Shown here: one piece after another, positions 17,101 to 24,851 of the stretch
Position numbering within the stretch: the stretch's first letter is position 1
How the letters are laid out: each line of letters starts with the position of its first letter
DNA from: Herbiconiux sp.
GTDB taxonomy: Bacteria; Actinomycetota; Actinomycetes; Actinomycetales; Microbacteriaceae
Direction: 5' to 3'
Length of the DNA: 64,000 nt
Assembly: GCF_004297105.1 (NCBI RefSeq)
Contig: NZ_SCVE01000001.1
Location: 1 to 64,000, forward strand
Notes under the pieces: generated by a model
What the model saw: the letters and a program-made list of their open reading frames with translations, nothing else
Told to the model about the DNA's origin: nothing
The model's database searches: none
Made by a program: the position numbers and the translations under genes

Positions 17101-18291
17101 GGCAACCGTGCGCAGCTTCATTCCCTCAATCAAGTTGTCGCTGGGGAGCCCGGGACCGTAGAGGCCGTAGAGAGTTCCGGAGGCGCCACCGTGGAAGGGG
17201 CCCGTGTCGGTGCCGAGGTCGATGGTGAGGTCACCCGCGACGATCACGCGAACGGATGCGGTGAGGGCGACGCCCTCGGCCACTCCCTTGACCTGGAAGC
17301 TGCCTCGCTGGGCGTACGCCGCTGGGTCGACTGCATCCCAGGTTGCGGGCACGGCTCGATCGAAGCCGTCGCTGAACGACGCCTGAACCGTGGCAGGGAG
17401 GGCAGGCGCCGTTCCGGCGGTCGTCGTCAGGGCGAACGACGACTGGGGCACTCCGGTGACGGTGGGAACGCTGCCGCCCACGATGTTCTTCACTTCGTCG
17501 GCCGTGAGGGCCGTGTCGTAGACCGCGAAGTCGTCGATCGCACCGGCGAACAGCGGATCGTTGTAGAACGACTTCCCGATGTAGCCCGAGCCAGAAGCAC
17601 CGGATGCGACGAGCTCGTTCGCTGTGACGTCGGTCGTCGCGGAACCGATCGCGACCCCGTCGAGATACGAGGTGAGCGTGTGGGCTTCGCTGTCGAGCGT
17701 GACAGTCACGGTCGACCACTTGCCCGATGGGATCGGTGCGGAACCGGTGACCTTCGCCTCGCCACCGCCGTAATTCGTGGTGACCGCACTACGAACGACG
17801 CCGCTGTCATTGCGGGGGGTCGTGAAAAGGTATCTCTGGGTGTTGGTGCCGATGCCGAAGAGCCACTGCCAAGCCGAGGTGTTGTCAGTGAGCTCGATCG
17901 TCGCTGAAACCGTGACGCTCTCGGCGGAACCGATCAGGTTCGGGGGGAGCTCCACATAGGTTCCGTTGGAGCTCTGTGCGCCGCCCGGAAACAGGATGGC
18001 GCTAGACCCTGATTCCTGGCCCTCGACCACGGTCGCGGCTGAGCCGTTCACGATGGTGGCGTCATTTCCCCGCGTGCTGCGGTCTGTCAGCACCGACGAT
18101 GAGAGCGGGCTGCCGTCGAAGTCGTAGTGCGCGACGAGGTGGTCGGCCGGTGCCGCCAGCGCGGGGGTCACACCGACGGTGAGAGAGGCAACGGCGAGGG
18201 TGGTCGAGCAGACCGCGGCCAGAACAATCGCCGATCTGCGCCTGTGAGAGCGGCCTGGTGAGTCGCCCCGTCGCGGGATGGCATGCGGCAT
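14110..18291 (-). CDS. multidomain wall-anchored glycoside hydrolase
   Basis: 1393 residues. In order: a signal peptide (to about residue 45), a LamG/concanavalin-like domain (about 50-265), an Ig-like segment (about 275-345), a clan GH-A-like (beta/alpha) barrel (about 350-690) with the likely acid/base in FNEPEGNMFG and nucleophile in NIDEYAFN, a beta domain, three CBM35/CBM6-like modules opening SYEAENAA, IYEAENAT and TSYEAESA, an Ig-like domain (AAKAGDRLAVSGAGF), and a LAHTG sorting signal with helix and HRRRAIRR tail. The closest family I can suggest is GH39-like; the substrate is unknown. ATG 18291 is preferred (GAAGGG seven bases upstream) over 18309. The adjacent LacI regulator suggests sugar induction. 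Confidence 0.85.
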   Translation of the reverse strand: MPHAIPRRGDSPGRSHRRRSAIVLAAVCSTTLAVASLTVGVTPALAAPADHLVAHYDFDGSPLSSSVLTDRSTRGNDATIVNGSAATVVEGQESGSSAILFPGGAQSSNGTYVELPPNLIGSAESVTVSATIELTDNTSAWQWLFGIGTNTQRYLFTTPRNDSGVVRSAVTTNYGGGEAKVTGSAPIPSGKWSTVTVTLDSEAHTLTSYLDGVAIGSATTDVTANELVASGASGSGYIGKSFYNDPLFAGAIDDFAVYDTALTADEVKNIVGGSVPTVTGVPQSSFALTTTAGTAPALPATVQASFSDGFDRAVPATWDAVDPAAYAQRGSFQVKGVAEGVALTASVRVIVAGDLTIDLGTDTGPFHGGASGTLYGLYGPGLPSDNLIEGMKLRTVATKAQDGPQHPGADALEVVKPLADATNGDTYIYMTDINRGFPYEWEGSTPEEKLSGYMAKMETEVDQVLTLDKSYQDNIVFVPFNEPEGNMFGTGEWSYDGTNWLDDPTDYFAAWDAAYRMIKQKMPDARIAGPNTERLWGQIQGFLEHTVEAGTVPQVMTWHELSDPASLKANVQVYRGWEQRIFAGTDYAGTQLPINIDEYAFNYHTSVPGQMIQWIAGIEDSKVDADIAYWNIDGNLSDSAVESNRGNGQWWLLNAYGQMSGHTVSVTPPTPGQSYTLQGVSTLDEDAKQARALFGGTTGNAYVQFANVDPSIFGDTVHALVQRIDWSGQIGDNSGPATVAELDLPVIDGSVGFDFGNSLPALDESSAYQVILSPGAHSTEPQVSPTLWKNSYEAENAAHSGSGYSVNGREGSPADVSKFYTSGGYDVGGLRTGSDVTLDFTVDVPQDGTYDLSVFANSLNTYDLVQEQGPPNIFLTVDGTAEQELFMPLGYKWVVWDHTDTTVQLSAGQHTLRLAARSLDGTRSTKGDTILDKIDLSLANPAAGDRIYEAENATLGGGASADYSRDGASGAGVVSLARGASATFWVYSATDGESTLALDTFGGGTASVAVNGLDYGTVGESSTQSVFLVGGINKITVTGTDGALAFDRLRVTPGGDDLAGTSYEAESAVLSGTATASDLSLASGGKAVTGVGGAPGNGNTLTFQNVTVPADGTYAMTVRFSNQEQSPASHYNPDPLARPADISVNGAPATRVLFPHSFHQNEFWDQTVFVQLNAGTNSVRFSSEEQPNFDGTSYISDTWKGILLRSAYAPNIDKITVTPVHPGTAAPTTASIELGNGAAKAGDRLAVSGAGFAEGDTVTLTLHSDPIEVGTATVAADGTFETTITIPADTVAGAHRIVATASPSGRSAEAAITVTAAGGGGGTTGGGTSGGDATGGSGPAPSSIAGSAQGSASSAADLAHTGAAVAPWVALALLLFGIGGLLMLHRRRAIRRG

Positions 18292-18367
18292 CGTGGAACC
18301 CTTCGTCATTGATGGATGCGTGTGCGGCGCGGCCGCAGGGTGCTGCGTGAATTGGATTCACAGGACA

Positions 18368-18379
18368 GAAAGTACTTTC
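18368..18379. promoter_or_regulatory. GAAAGTACTTTC palindrome, candidate LacI-type operator
   Basis: A perfect 12-bp palindrome 77 bases upstream of the hydrolase start, in the 330-base gap 18292-18621 before the convergently placed LacI gene end. The same gap holds GAAGCCGGTTTC at 18513-18524, resembling the site upstream of lacI, and a 15-base direct repeat CCTTCGCACCCCTCC at 18562 and 18580. No gene is seen in the gap. Confidence 0.5.
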
Positions 18380-18621
18380 AGTAGAAGGTAGAGCACCGAC
18401 CTTTCGTGGGTCAAGAGCGTCTTGTCACGAAGCCTTCAGCGGCGCCAGATTCCGGAATCCAATCGCCCTCTTCGCAACGAATTCGGAGGGCGCGGCGATA
18501 CCCGGCGAACGAGAAGCCGGTTTCGATGCTCTCGTGCACGCCGTCGGGGGTCGACGTGCGTCCTTCGCACCCCTCCGATCCTTCGCACCCCTCCTATCTG
18601 AGGAGTCCGCGCGTGGACCGT

Positions 18622-19665
18622 TCACCGAGCTGTGCCGGGCTCCCGAGGCACATCGGGCACCGAGTCACGGGAGACCAGATACACGGGCACACGACGCAGA
18701 CCTGGTGTGGGCTGCCCTCCGATGGCCGAGAAGAGCTCTCGTGCGGCCAAACGGCCGAGATGCTCCAGGTTCATGTCGATGCTGGTGAGCTGCGGGCGCG
18801 CGCCCACGACGACCTGCTCCCAATTGTCGAAGCTGACCACGGCGATGTCAGAGGGGATCTCGCGGCTGGCATCGCGTACGGCGTCGAGCACCCCGCGGGC
18901 GATCAGGTCGCTGCCTGCGACTATCGCGTCGATCTCGGGATGCGCGGCGAGTATCTCGCGGGTGCCGCGCCGGCCCCACTGCTCGGTCCAGTCACCGTAG
19001 AGATCTGCACCTCCGACGAGTTCCATACCCTTGGAGAGAAGGACCTCGGAGACTCCCTGGCTGCGGTCGCGCGCGGCGTCGTAAGAGATCTCGCCGTTGA
19101 TGAGCGCTATGCGCCGGCGGCCTCGGCCCACGAGGTGGGCGGCGGCCTGTCGTCCGGCGTCGACGTTGTCGGGTGTGAAGGACGAGTCGTCGGTGCGCGC
19201 CGAGGGGGCATAGGCATAGACGACGGGAACGGGGATATCGGAGGTGATCGACTCGCGCGAATTGGTCGAGCGGCCCAGTATCACGATGCCATCGACTCGC
19301 TTCGCCAACAGCGTTCGAATGTGATGCTGCTCACGCTCGACGTCTCCCCGGGCATCGCAGAGCAGAACCGACGTCGAACCGGCCCCGAAGGCATCCTCCG
19401 CCCCCCGAAGCACCGGAAGGACGAAGCGGCTGTCGAGATCGTTGGTCAACATGCCGATCGTCTCTGTTCGGTTCGAGTTCAATGCCTTGGCGAAGGGATT
19501 GGGAGTGAACGAGAGTGACGCGGCGGCGGTCTCCACACGGCGTCGCGTCTCTTCCTTCACTTGTGAGCGCCCGTTCAAGGCTTTCGACGCAGTGGCCAGG
19601 GAGACGCCAGCCGCCTTGGCGACCTCGCTGAGTGTCACGGTGTCTTTGCGTCGGCCTGGTGCCAT
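18622..19665 (-). CDS. LacI-family transcriptional regulator
   Basis: 347 residues: the N-terminal helix-turn-helix VTLSEVAKAAGVSLATASKA with the hinge helix, then a periplasmic-binding-protein-like effector domain (NRTETIGMLTNDLDSRFV, RVDGIVILGR, and VVSFDNWE near the end). It should bind a sugar and release DNA. I chose the ATG at 19665 because GGGAGG lies six bases upstream; the open frame extends to 19758. It is transcribed in the same direction as, and directly upstream of, the multidomain glycoside hydrolase, its most likely target along with its own promoter. Confidence 0.92.
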   Translation of the reverse strand: MAPGRRKDTVTLSEVAKAAGVSLATASKALNGRSQVKEETRRRVETAAASLSFTPNPFAKALNSNRTETIGMLTNDLDSRFVLPVLRGAEDAFGAGSTSVLLCDARGDVEREQHHIRTLLAKRVDGIVILGRSTNSRESITSDIPVPVVYAYAPSARTDDSSFTPDNVDAGRQAAAHLVGRGRRRIALINGEISYDAARDRSQGVSEVLLSKGMELVGGADLYGDWTEQWGRRGTREILAAHPEIDAIVAGSDLIARGVLDAVRDASREIPSDIAVVSFDNWEQVVVGARPQLTSIDMNLEHLGRLAARELFSAIGGQPTPGLRRVPVYLVSRDSVPDVPREPGTAR

Positions 19666-19702
19666 CGTCGCCTCCCGGATCCGTGACATTCTTTCACAGC
19701 CA

Positions 19703-19716
19703 TGAAACCGGTCTCG
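19703..19716. promoter_or_regulatory. candidate LacI-type autoregulatory site
   Basis: TGAAACCGGTCTCG is palindromic except for two positions and lies 38 bases before the lacI start. Its reverse strand core GAGACCGGTTTC matches GAAGCCGGTTTC (18513-18524), upstream of the hydrolase, at 10 of 12 bases. Confidence 0.4.
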
Positions 19717-19839
19717 ATCGCGGCGTGACGAGTCAGCACGCCGATTGAGAGCACTCAATCTGCACCTGTGTCATCGAGATGTTTCTCGCAGCTGTCGTGA
19801 AAGGGTAGCTCGCCGAGCTCCGCCGATACTGCCGGAACC

Positions 19840-22176
19840 CTAGCGCGGCGGGGTGGTGCCGGGCTTGCGAGCGCGGCGGCGCAGGGCGACACCCACCAGG
19901 CCCACCAGTACGGCGGCGAGCGCCAGGGCGAACGGCTGCGCGACCGGCTCCGACCCCGTCGCCGCGAGGCGCGCGTCGGCGCCCGTGGTGGCGACATCCG
20001 TCGACGAGTTCGGGTGCGTGGGGGCCGGGAGCGCCGCCAGGAACGCGGCCGCGTCGACTCGGCCCGTGCCCACCACATCCGCGTCGGGGATGGTCGGGGT
20101 CGGGCTGAACGCCGGCGCCGTCGTGGAGCCGAGGGCCGACCTGAGCTCGGCCGGAGTCGACGTGGGCGAGTACTGGCGACCGAGCGCCACCACCGCGGCC
20201 ACGGATGGCGCCGCCGCCGAGGTTCCCCAGAAGGAGTAGACGCCGGGGCGGTCGTCGACCGGGCGAGAGCTGCTGAAGAAGTTGGTGAGGATGCGGTCGA
20301 CCCCCGCGAGATCGGGCTTCGCCACCGAGAGCGGTTCCGCGAACGGCTGCGGCACCGGCGAGACCGACGGGTCGTAGTCGAAGTACTGCGTCACCGGGCC
20401 GGCCGAGCTGAAGAGCTCGGCGGTCGTCGGATCGTCCGAGGGCAGCGCGGCCACCGAGACCACCGAGCGCAGACCCGTGTGACCGGAGATCGACAGCCCG
20501 ACGCGATCGTGGCCGACCGCACCGAAGTACTCCGCGGCCACGATGTCGCTGTGGAACGCCCACACCCACTTGAGTGCGGGAGTGACCTCGGCGGAGGCAC
20601 CGGCTGAGAGGTCGCGCACGATCGAGAAGTCGTAGTCGCCATCGGTCACGGGCCGGAAGCCGGCCGCCGTGACGGGCAGGTTTCCGTTACCCCGGTCGAG
20701 CACAGTCGTCACACCGTGGTCATCGGTGACCGCCAGCACGAACGTGCCCTTCGCGAAGCCGGATGGCTCCGCCCACTGGAGCGCATAGGTCACGGGGGCA
20801 CTCGTGGCACCGAGAGTCAGAGTGGCTGTGGCATCCGGTGTTCCCGTCTGGTCGAAGTCCATGCAGTCGAACGTGCCCGCACCCATCGCCGTCAGCACGC
20901 CCGCCGGGCACGTCGTCGGGCGGTAGGCATCGGTCTGCCAGCCGTTCAGGGCGTAGCCGGCACTCGGGTAGCCCTCGTCGCCGATGTTGTTGTAGTTGCC
21001 GGCGCTCGAGAGGTACGTGACGCCCTGCTTCTGCACGGTGTCGATCGCCACCCCCACCGGGCCCTGCTGGAAGAACGGCTCGGTGAACAGGTAGATGTCG
21101 TCGACGATCACCGTGGCACCGGCCGCCTTCAACGCGAGGATCGCGTCGTGCATGGTGAGCTCGTCGATGCCGACGGTGGCGAAGGCGATCGTCGCACCCG
21201 GGGCGATGCTGTGCACGACCTGCGCCATCCCACGGCCTTCGTCGACCGTGGTCTCGGGGAGGTTGTCGCTGACGACGGTCACCGGCTGCTCGTAGCCGCA
21301 CGGGTTGCCCGGGCCGGGCAGCAGCCCCGCGGCGACATCCTGCGCGGGGGTCGAGTGCGCTGTCGGACTCGTGGCGTAGGAGTCGGAGATGATGCCCACG
21401 GTCACACCGGTGCCGTCGACGCCGTAGGTGGCGGCCGCGAGGTCGGCGCGGAGGGGAGCCTGGCCCACGGCCTCGACCGTGCGGCAGGTCGGTGCGGCGA
21501 CCGACGGGGTCGCGGCGGCGGATGTCAGGCCGGCCGACGCACCGGCCGGGTTCGCGGCCGTGGTGAGGGCCGGAGTGAGGGCCGGAGTGACTGCAGTGGC
21601 GAGCTCGCTCGCGAGGGCCGACGAGGCCGGGGCACCCGCATCCGCCGCCGTGCCCGCCTTGAGCGCCTCGGTGACGGATGCGACCCGCGGGAGCGCCGCG
21701 ACCGCATCGAGGTTCGACGGCACCACGTAGGCGCTCGCCCGGGCGAGCTCCGACGATGTCGCCACCACGGTCGCCAGCTCAGCCAGCGCCTGGAAGTCGG
21801 CGTCATCCGGGCGCTCGGAATAGAGGATCGACACGGCGACACCGCCCTGCTCGACCTGCAGGCTGCCCTGGCCGTCGGCGGCCACGCCCAGTTCGGCGGC
21901 GACGGAGTCGGACCCGGGATCGGTGCCCGCGGCGAGATCGGTGAGTGCGTCGAGCCGGTCGGAGAGCCCGGAGATGTCCGCCGTCGGCGCCTCGTTCGCG
22001 GGAGGCGGCGATTCGGGATCCGCATGGGCCGTGGTCGGCAGGGCGAGACCTGCCGCCATCAACAGAGCGGTGACGAGCGCCATCGCGGCCGTGCCGCCGG
22101 CCGCACGGCCGAGCAGCCCACCTCCGGCGCCACTGCGCCTCCGCCTGGCGTCGGTGCGCGCCGGATCGTGCCTCAT
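19840..22176 (-). CDS. wall-anchored subtilisin/sedolisin-like serine protease
   Basis: 778 residues: a signal peptide ending TTAHADP (about residue 53), an N-terminal region likely to act as a propeptide, a catalytic domain (about 255-690) and a LAATG sorting signal (737-741) with helix and RRRARK tail. Catalytic candidates are Asp265 in GIISDSY and Ser653 in GTSAAAPS. The canonical GHGTHVAG histidine block of subtilisins is absent; the equivalent region reads DEGRGMAQVVHSIAPG, which resembles the Glu-containing S53-like branch. SSAGNYNN may supply the oxyanion asparagine. Predicted to be secreted and attached to the wall. GGGGAA precedes the ATG by four bases. Divergent from the aspartic-protease gene. 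Confidence 0.83.
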   Translation of the reverse strand: MRHDPARTDARRRRSGAGGGLLGRAAGGTAAMALVTALLMAAGLALPTTAHADPESPPPANEAPTADISGLSDRLDALTDLAAGTDPGSDSVAAELGVAADGQGSLQVEQGGVAVSILYSERPDDADFQALAELATVVATSSELARASAYVVPSNLDAVAALPRVASVTEALKAGTAADAGAPASSALASELATAVTPALTPALTTAANPAGASAGLTSAAATPSVAAPTCRTVEAVGQAPLRADLAAATYGVDGTGVTVGIISDSYATSPTAHSTPAQDVAAGLLPGPGNPCGYEQPVTVVSDNLPETTVDEGRGMAQVVHSIAPGATIAFATVGIDELTMHDAILALKAAGATVIVDDIYLFTEPFFQQGPVGVAIDTVQKQGVTYLSSAGNYNNIGDEGYPSAGYALNGWQTDAYRPTTCPAGVLTAMGAGTFDCMDFDQTGTPDATATLTLGATSAPVTYALQWAEPSGFAKGTFVLAVTDDHGVTTVLDRGNGNLPVTAAGFRPVTDGDYDFSIVRDLSAGASAEVTPALKWVWAFHSDIVAAEYFGAVGHDRVGLSISGHTGLRSVVSVAALPSDDPTTAELFSSAGPVTQYFDYDPSVSPVPQPFAEPLSVAKPDLAGVDRILTNFFSSSRPVDDRPGVYSFWGTSAAAPSVAAVVALGRQYSPTSTPAELRSALGSTTAPAFSPTPTIPDADVVGTGRVDAAAFLAALPAPTHPNSSTDVATTGADARLAATGSEPVAQPFALALAAVLVGLVGVALRRRARKPGTTPPR

Positions 22177-22260
22177 CGAGTTCCCCGTTCGTCGCTCGGG
22201 GCCCCGCTGATACCCCCGCCCCGCAACGCTATCGAACGCGGTGGCCGGCCGGCATCGTCG

Positions 22261-22276
22261 TGAGTAGTTCTACGCA
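22261..22276. promoter_or_regulatory. TGAGTAG-TT-CTACGCA near-palindrome between the two protease genes
   Basis: Thirteen of its first fourteen bases, and the layout, match the perfect palindrome at 12896-12911. It lies 84 bases upstream of the serine-protease start. A half site TTCTACTCA follows at 22317-22325, about 75 bases before the aspartic-protease starts. A common regulator of surface-protein genes is inferred. Confidence 0.55.
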
Positions 22277-22388
22277 CTCCCCTGCCGTCCCCGCCCGCGG
22301 GTCGGACAGCGCGGGGTTCTACTCAGGCGTTGTGCCGCCCCCGCCGGTGATTGATAGCGTGAGGCCGATTTCAGCGGATGGGGCACGG

Positions 22389-22463
22389 ATGGAGGCACGA
22401 ATGCGTGCACGGATGGGGGCACGAATGCGTGCACGGATGGGGGCACCGATGCGTGCAGAACGA
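22389..22463 (+). repeat. 12-bp tandem repeat carrying six in-frame ATG codons
   Basis: Six 12-base units of the form ATG-NGN-GCA-CGN begin at 22389, 22401, 22413, 22425, 22437 and 22449. All are in one frame and encode M-x-A-R repeats at the start of the aspartic protease. Several ATGs have a G-rich stretch five bases upstream (GGAGGCACGA or GGGGGCACGA), so the repeat duplicates a ribosome-site-plus-start cassette. Confidence 0.8.
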
Positions 22464-24173
22464 CAGAGTGATCGATCCGGGCCGCGGGTCGTCTCCGCCG
22501 GTGCCGTTCTGGCGGTGCTGGTGGGGGCATCCGCTCTCGGCTCGGTGACGGCGGCGAGCGCCGACCCCGCGCCGTCTGCCACGACCGTGCCCGTCAGTTT
22601 CGCCGAGGAGAGTGAGCACCCCGGGCGCTTCTATCCCACCGTCGAGATCACGCTCGGCTCGAATCCCGACCCCTACACCGTGGTGCTCGACACGGGGTCG
22701 ACCGCCCTGGCGATGTCGGTCGACGTGCCCGGGCTGACGGCGACGGATGCCCCGGCCGTGGTGACCTACGACGGTTTCAGCATCGGGGGCACCATCGCGG
22801 TGGGCGCGTTCGGCATCGGCGGTGCGACGGCGAGCACCGTCGACCTCGCCGTGGGGCCCTGCACGGGCAACTGCGACTTCGGTGATGCGACGACCTCGGA
22901 TGGGCGCACCATCCAGGGCGTCCTGGGCGTCGGGCAGGCGCTGCAGACGCAGACCAGTCCCACCACGAGCGACACGTACGCCTGGTTCAGCCCGCTGATG
23001 CAGCTCGACGACACCTCTCTCGCCGAGGGCTTCACGCTCGCCCTCACCCCCACCGGCGGCACTCTGACCCTCGGCGCCCCCACCCTCGTCACCGGGCAGG
23101 CCGGCGTCACCTCCATCCCTGCGAAGAAGGCCGGCGGATCGGAGGCGGGCACCTACCCCACGCCGCTCGGCTACGACGTGTACGAGAAGCCGTTCACCCT
23201 GTGCTGGCAGGTGGAGAGCGTCGCCCCGCTCTGCCAGGCCACGACCGTGGACTCGGGAGCGCCCACCGGTCTGCTCACCGGTTCGCAGTTCGACAGCCTC
23301 ATCCCGGGGGTCGCCGCCGACCCCTCATCGCTGCCCGCGCAGACCTCGCTCGGCGCGCTGCCGACGGGCACCGCGATCGGCCTCGCCGTCGACGGTGCCA
23401 CGGGTGGCGACACGGCGGCGGGCAGCACCACCACGGCGTTCGCGACCTGGCTCACCAACAGCTCCACGAGTGAGATGCACCTGTACAACACGATCTCCGA
23501 CGGGCATCTCAACACCGGAAACATCTTCTTCATCGACCGCACCGTGGGCTACCACTACGAGACCGGCCGCATGCTCGTGCAGTCGAACGGCACGCCTCCG
23601 ACGCCGCCGGCCACGGTGCAGACGTCGGCGTCCGATGGCGTGCTCTCCGCGGTGTGGGCCGATGTGCAGGACGATGTGCAGGACGATCTCGGCGCTCAGG
23701 CATCGATCGTCGCGGTGCCGGCTGCGGCGTCAGCATCCGGAGCGGCATCCGCAGCAGGACCCACAGCAGCATCCGGAGTGGCATCCGGAGTGGCATCCGC
23801 AGCAGCGTCAGCATCGGGTGCCGAGCCCACCACCGATCGGCTCGTGCGGGTTCGGGATGCGGCATCCGGAGCCGTGGTGCAGCGCTTCAACCTCCCCGGC
23901 AGCGCTACGAGCACCACGATCTCGGGACTCACGAACGGCCGGAGCTACGTCGTCGACATCGCCTCGGCGAACAGGCACGGCTTCAGCGCGTACACCTCGT
24001 CGGCGCCCGCCATGCCGAACGCTGCGGCGGTCACCGGCGGCGGCTCCGGCTCCGGCACGAGGCTTGCCGACACGGGACTCGATCTCTCCGGAACGGCCGC
24101 GATCGGGCTCGGCCTGCTGGTGATCGCGCTCATCGGCGGCGGATCGCTGCTTGCTCGCCGGCGCTCGGTCTGA
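22401..24173 (+). CDS. pepsin-like aspartic protease with LADTG wall anchor
   Basis: About 590 residues. After a Met/Arg-rich start, the signal peptide (VVSAGAVLAVLVGASALGSV) ends near ASADP. Two aspartic-protease motifs follow: VVLDTGSTAL (Asp about 97) and TTVDSGAPTG (Asp about 284), the spacing of a bilobal pepsin fold. An Ala/Ser/Gly-rich linker, a fibronectin-III-like segment (TISGLTNGRSYVVDI) and a LADTG anchor with helix and ARRRSV complete it. Bilobal pepsin homologues are known but uncommon in bacteria. Start choice is open among six in-frame ATGs; 22401 has GGAGG five bases upstream. The frame is open upstream to 22260. Confidence 0.8.
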   Translation: MRARMGARMRARMGAPMRAERQSDRSGPRVVSAGAVLAVLVGASALGSVTAASADPAPSATTVPVSFAEESEHPGRFYPTVEITLGSNPDPYTVVLDTGSTALAMSVDVPGLTATDAPAVVTYDGFSIGGTIAVGAFGIGGATASTVDLAVGPCTGNCDFGDATTSDGRTIQGVLGVGQALQTQTSPTTSDTYAWFSPLMQLDDTSLAEGFTLALTPTGGTLTLGAPTLVTGQAGVTSIPAKKAGGSEAGTYPTPLGYDVYEKPFTLCWQVESVAPLCQATTVDSGAPTGLLTGSQFDSLIPGVAADPSSLPAQTSLGALPTGTAIGLAVDGATGGDTAAGSTTTAFATWLTNSSTSEMHLYNTISDGHLNTGNIFFIDRTVGYHYETGRMLVQSNGTPPTPPATVQTSASDGVLSAVWADVQDDVQDDLGAQASIVAVPAAASASGAASAAGPTAASGVASGVASAAASASGAEPTTDRLVRVRDAASGAVVQRFNLPGSATSTTISGLTNGRSYVVDIASANRHGFSAYTSSAPAMPNAAAVTGGGSGSGTRLADTGLDLSGTAAIGLGLLVIALIGGGSLLARRRSV

Positions 24174-24202
24174 TTCCTTCTCGGGCACATCCACCCCACA
24201 AC

Positions 24203-24242
24203 ACGAAAGGCCCGCTCCGGAGGTCCGGGGCGAGCCTTTCGT
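24203..24242. terminator. bidirectional terminator between protease and CsbD genes
   Basis: Arms ACGAAAGGC (24203-24211) and GCCTTTCGT (24234-24242) close a loop of 22 bases that is itself GC-rich and can pair. It lies between convergent genes. Confidence 0.7.
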
Positions 24243-24272
24243 TGTGAACCCTGAGGGTTGTGAACCCTGAGG
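24241..24272. repeat. 16-bp tandem duplication
   Basis: GTTGTGAACCCTGAGG occurs twice head to tail (24241-24256 and 24257-24272), between the terminator and the CsbD stop codon. Confidence 0.75.
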
Positions 24273-24446
24273 TCAGTGCTTGAACGCGTCTTTGACGTTC
24301 TCGCCGGCCTTCTTCACGTCGGCGGATGCCTGGTCGGCCTTGCCCTCGGCGACCTTGGAGTCGTCGCCCGTGGCCTTGCCGAATGCTTCCTTGGCCTTGC
24401 CCGCTGCGTCCTGCGCCGCGTTCTGGATCTTGTCGCCTGCACTCAT
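24273..24446 (-). CDS. CsbD-family small stress protein
   Basis: 57 residues, very hydrophilic: MSAGDKIQNAAQDAAGKAKE, then AFGKATGDDSKVAEGKADQ, the Lys/Ala/Gly pattern of CsbD/YjbJ proteins, which accumulate under general stress and are largely disordered. Their molecular role is unknown. AAGGA lies upstream of the ATG. It is convergent with the aspartic-protease gene. Confidence 0.85.
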   Translation of the reverse strand: MSAGDKIQNAAQDAAGKAKEAFGKATGDDSKVAEGKADQASADVKKAGENVKDAFKH

Positions 24447-24536
24447 GATGAAATCCTTCCTCGTGCCGGGCCGACGGAAGCGGCCCCTTCGTCCACCCTC
24501 CCCCTCCCGCCATCGACGGCAAGGGGCTCGGAGGCA

Positions 24537-24737
24537 TTACTCAGCCGAGTTCACCGGGTTGCCGTCGGGGCCGAAGTCGGACTCGATGTCGTACGGGTCG
24601 CCGGATGCGGCGCTGTTCGCCTGCTCTTCGTCGGCATTGTCGGCACTGTCGGCACTGTCGCCTCTGTCGCCTCTGTCGGCACTGTCGTCGCCCGCAGGAG
24701 TGGTGGAGTCATCGGGCCGGTCGCGTGATTCGCTCAT
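24537..24737 (-). CDS. 66-aa acidic, probably disordered protein
   Basis: A short hypothetical protein (starts MSESRDRPDDSTTPAGDD) rich in Asp, Ser and Ala, with a degenerate repeat (DRGDRGDSADSADNAD) encoded by 9-base units. It contains an ESDFGPDGNPV block near the C-terminus. No ribosome site stands out, but codon-position GC is strong. It resembles the many small acidic proteins of actinobacteria and no function can be given. Confidence 0.5.
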   Translation of the reverse strand: MSESRDRPDDSTTPAGDDSADRGDRGDSADSADNADEEQANSAASGDPYDIESDFGPDGNPVNSAE

Positions 24738-24838
24738 GCTCCATAGTGCGGCGACCCGCTGCTCACCGCCACTGCTCTGGTCTCCGGCACCCCTGATAGG
24801 ACCTGCCGGCACCGCTCTTGCTGTTCACGGCGACCGTC

Positions 24839-24844
24839 TACGAT
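24839..24844 (+). promoter_or_regulatory. leaderless -10 of the permease gene
   Basis: TACGAT ends seven bases before the ATG at 24852, and no ribosome site is present. Confidence 0.45.
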
Positions 24845-24851
24845 TCGCTCC

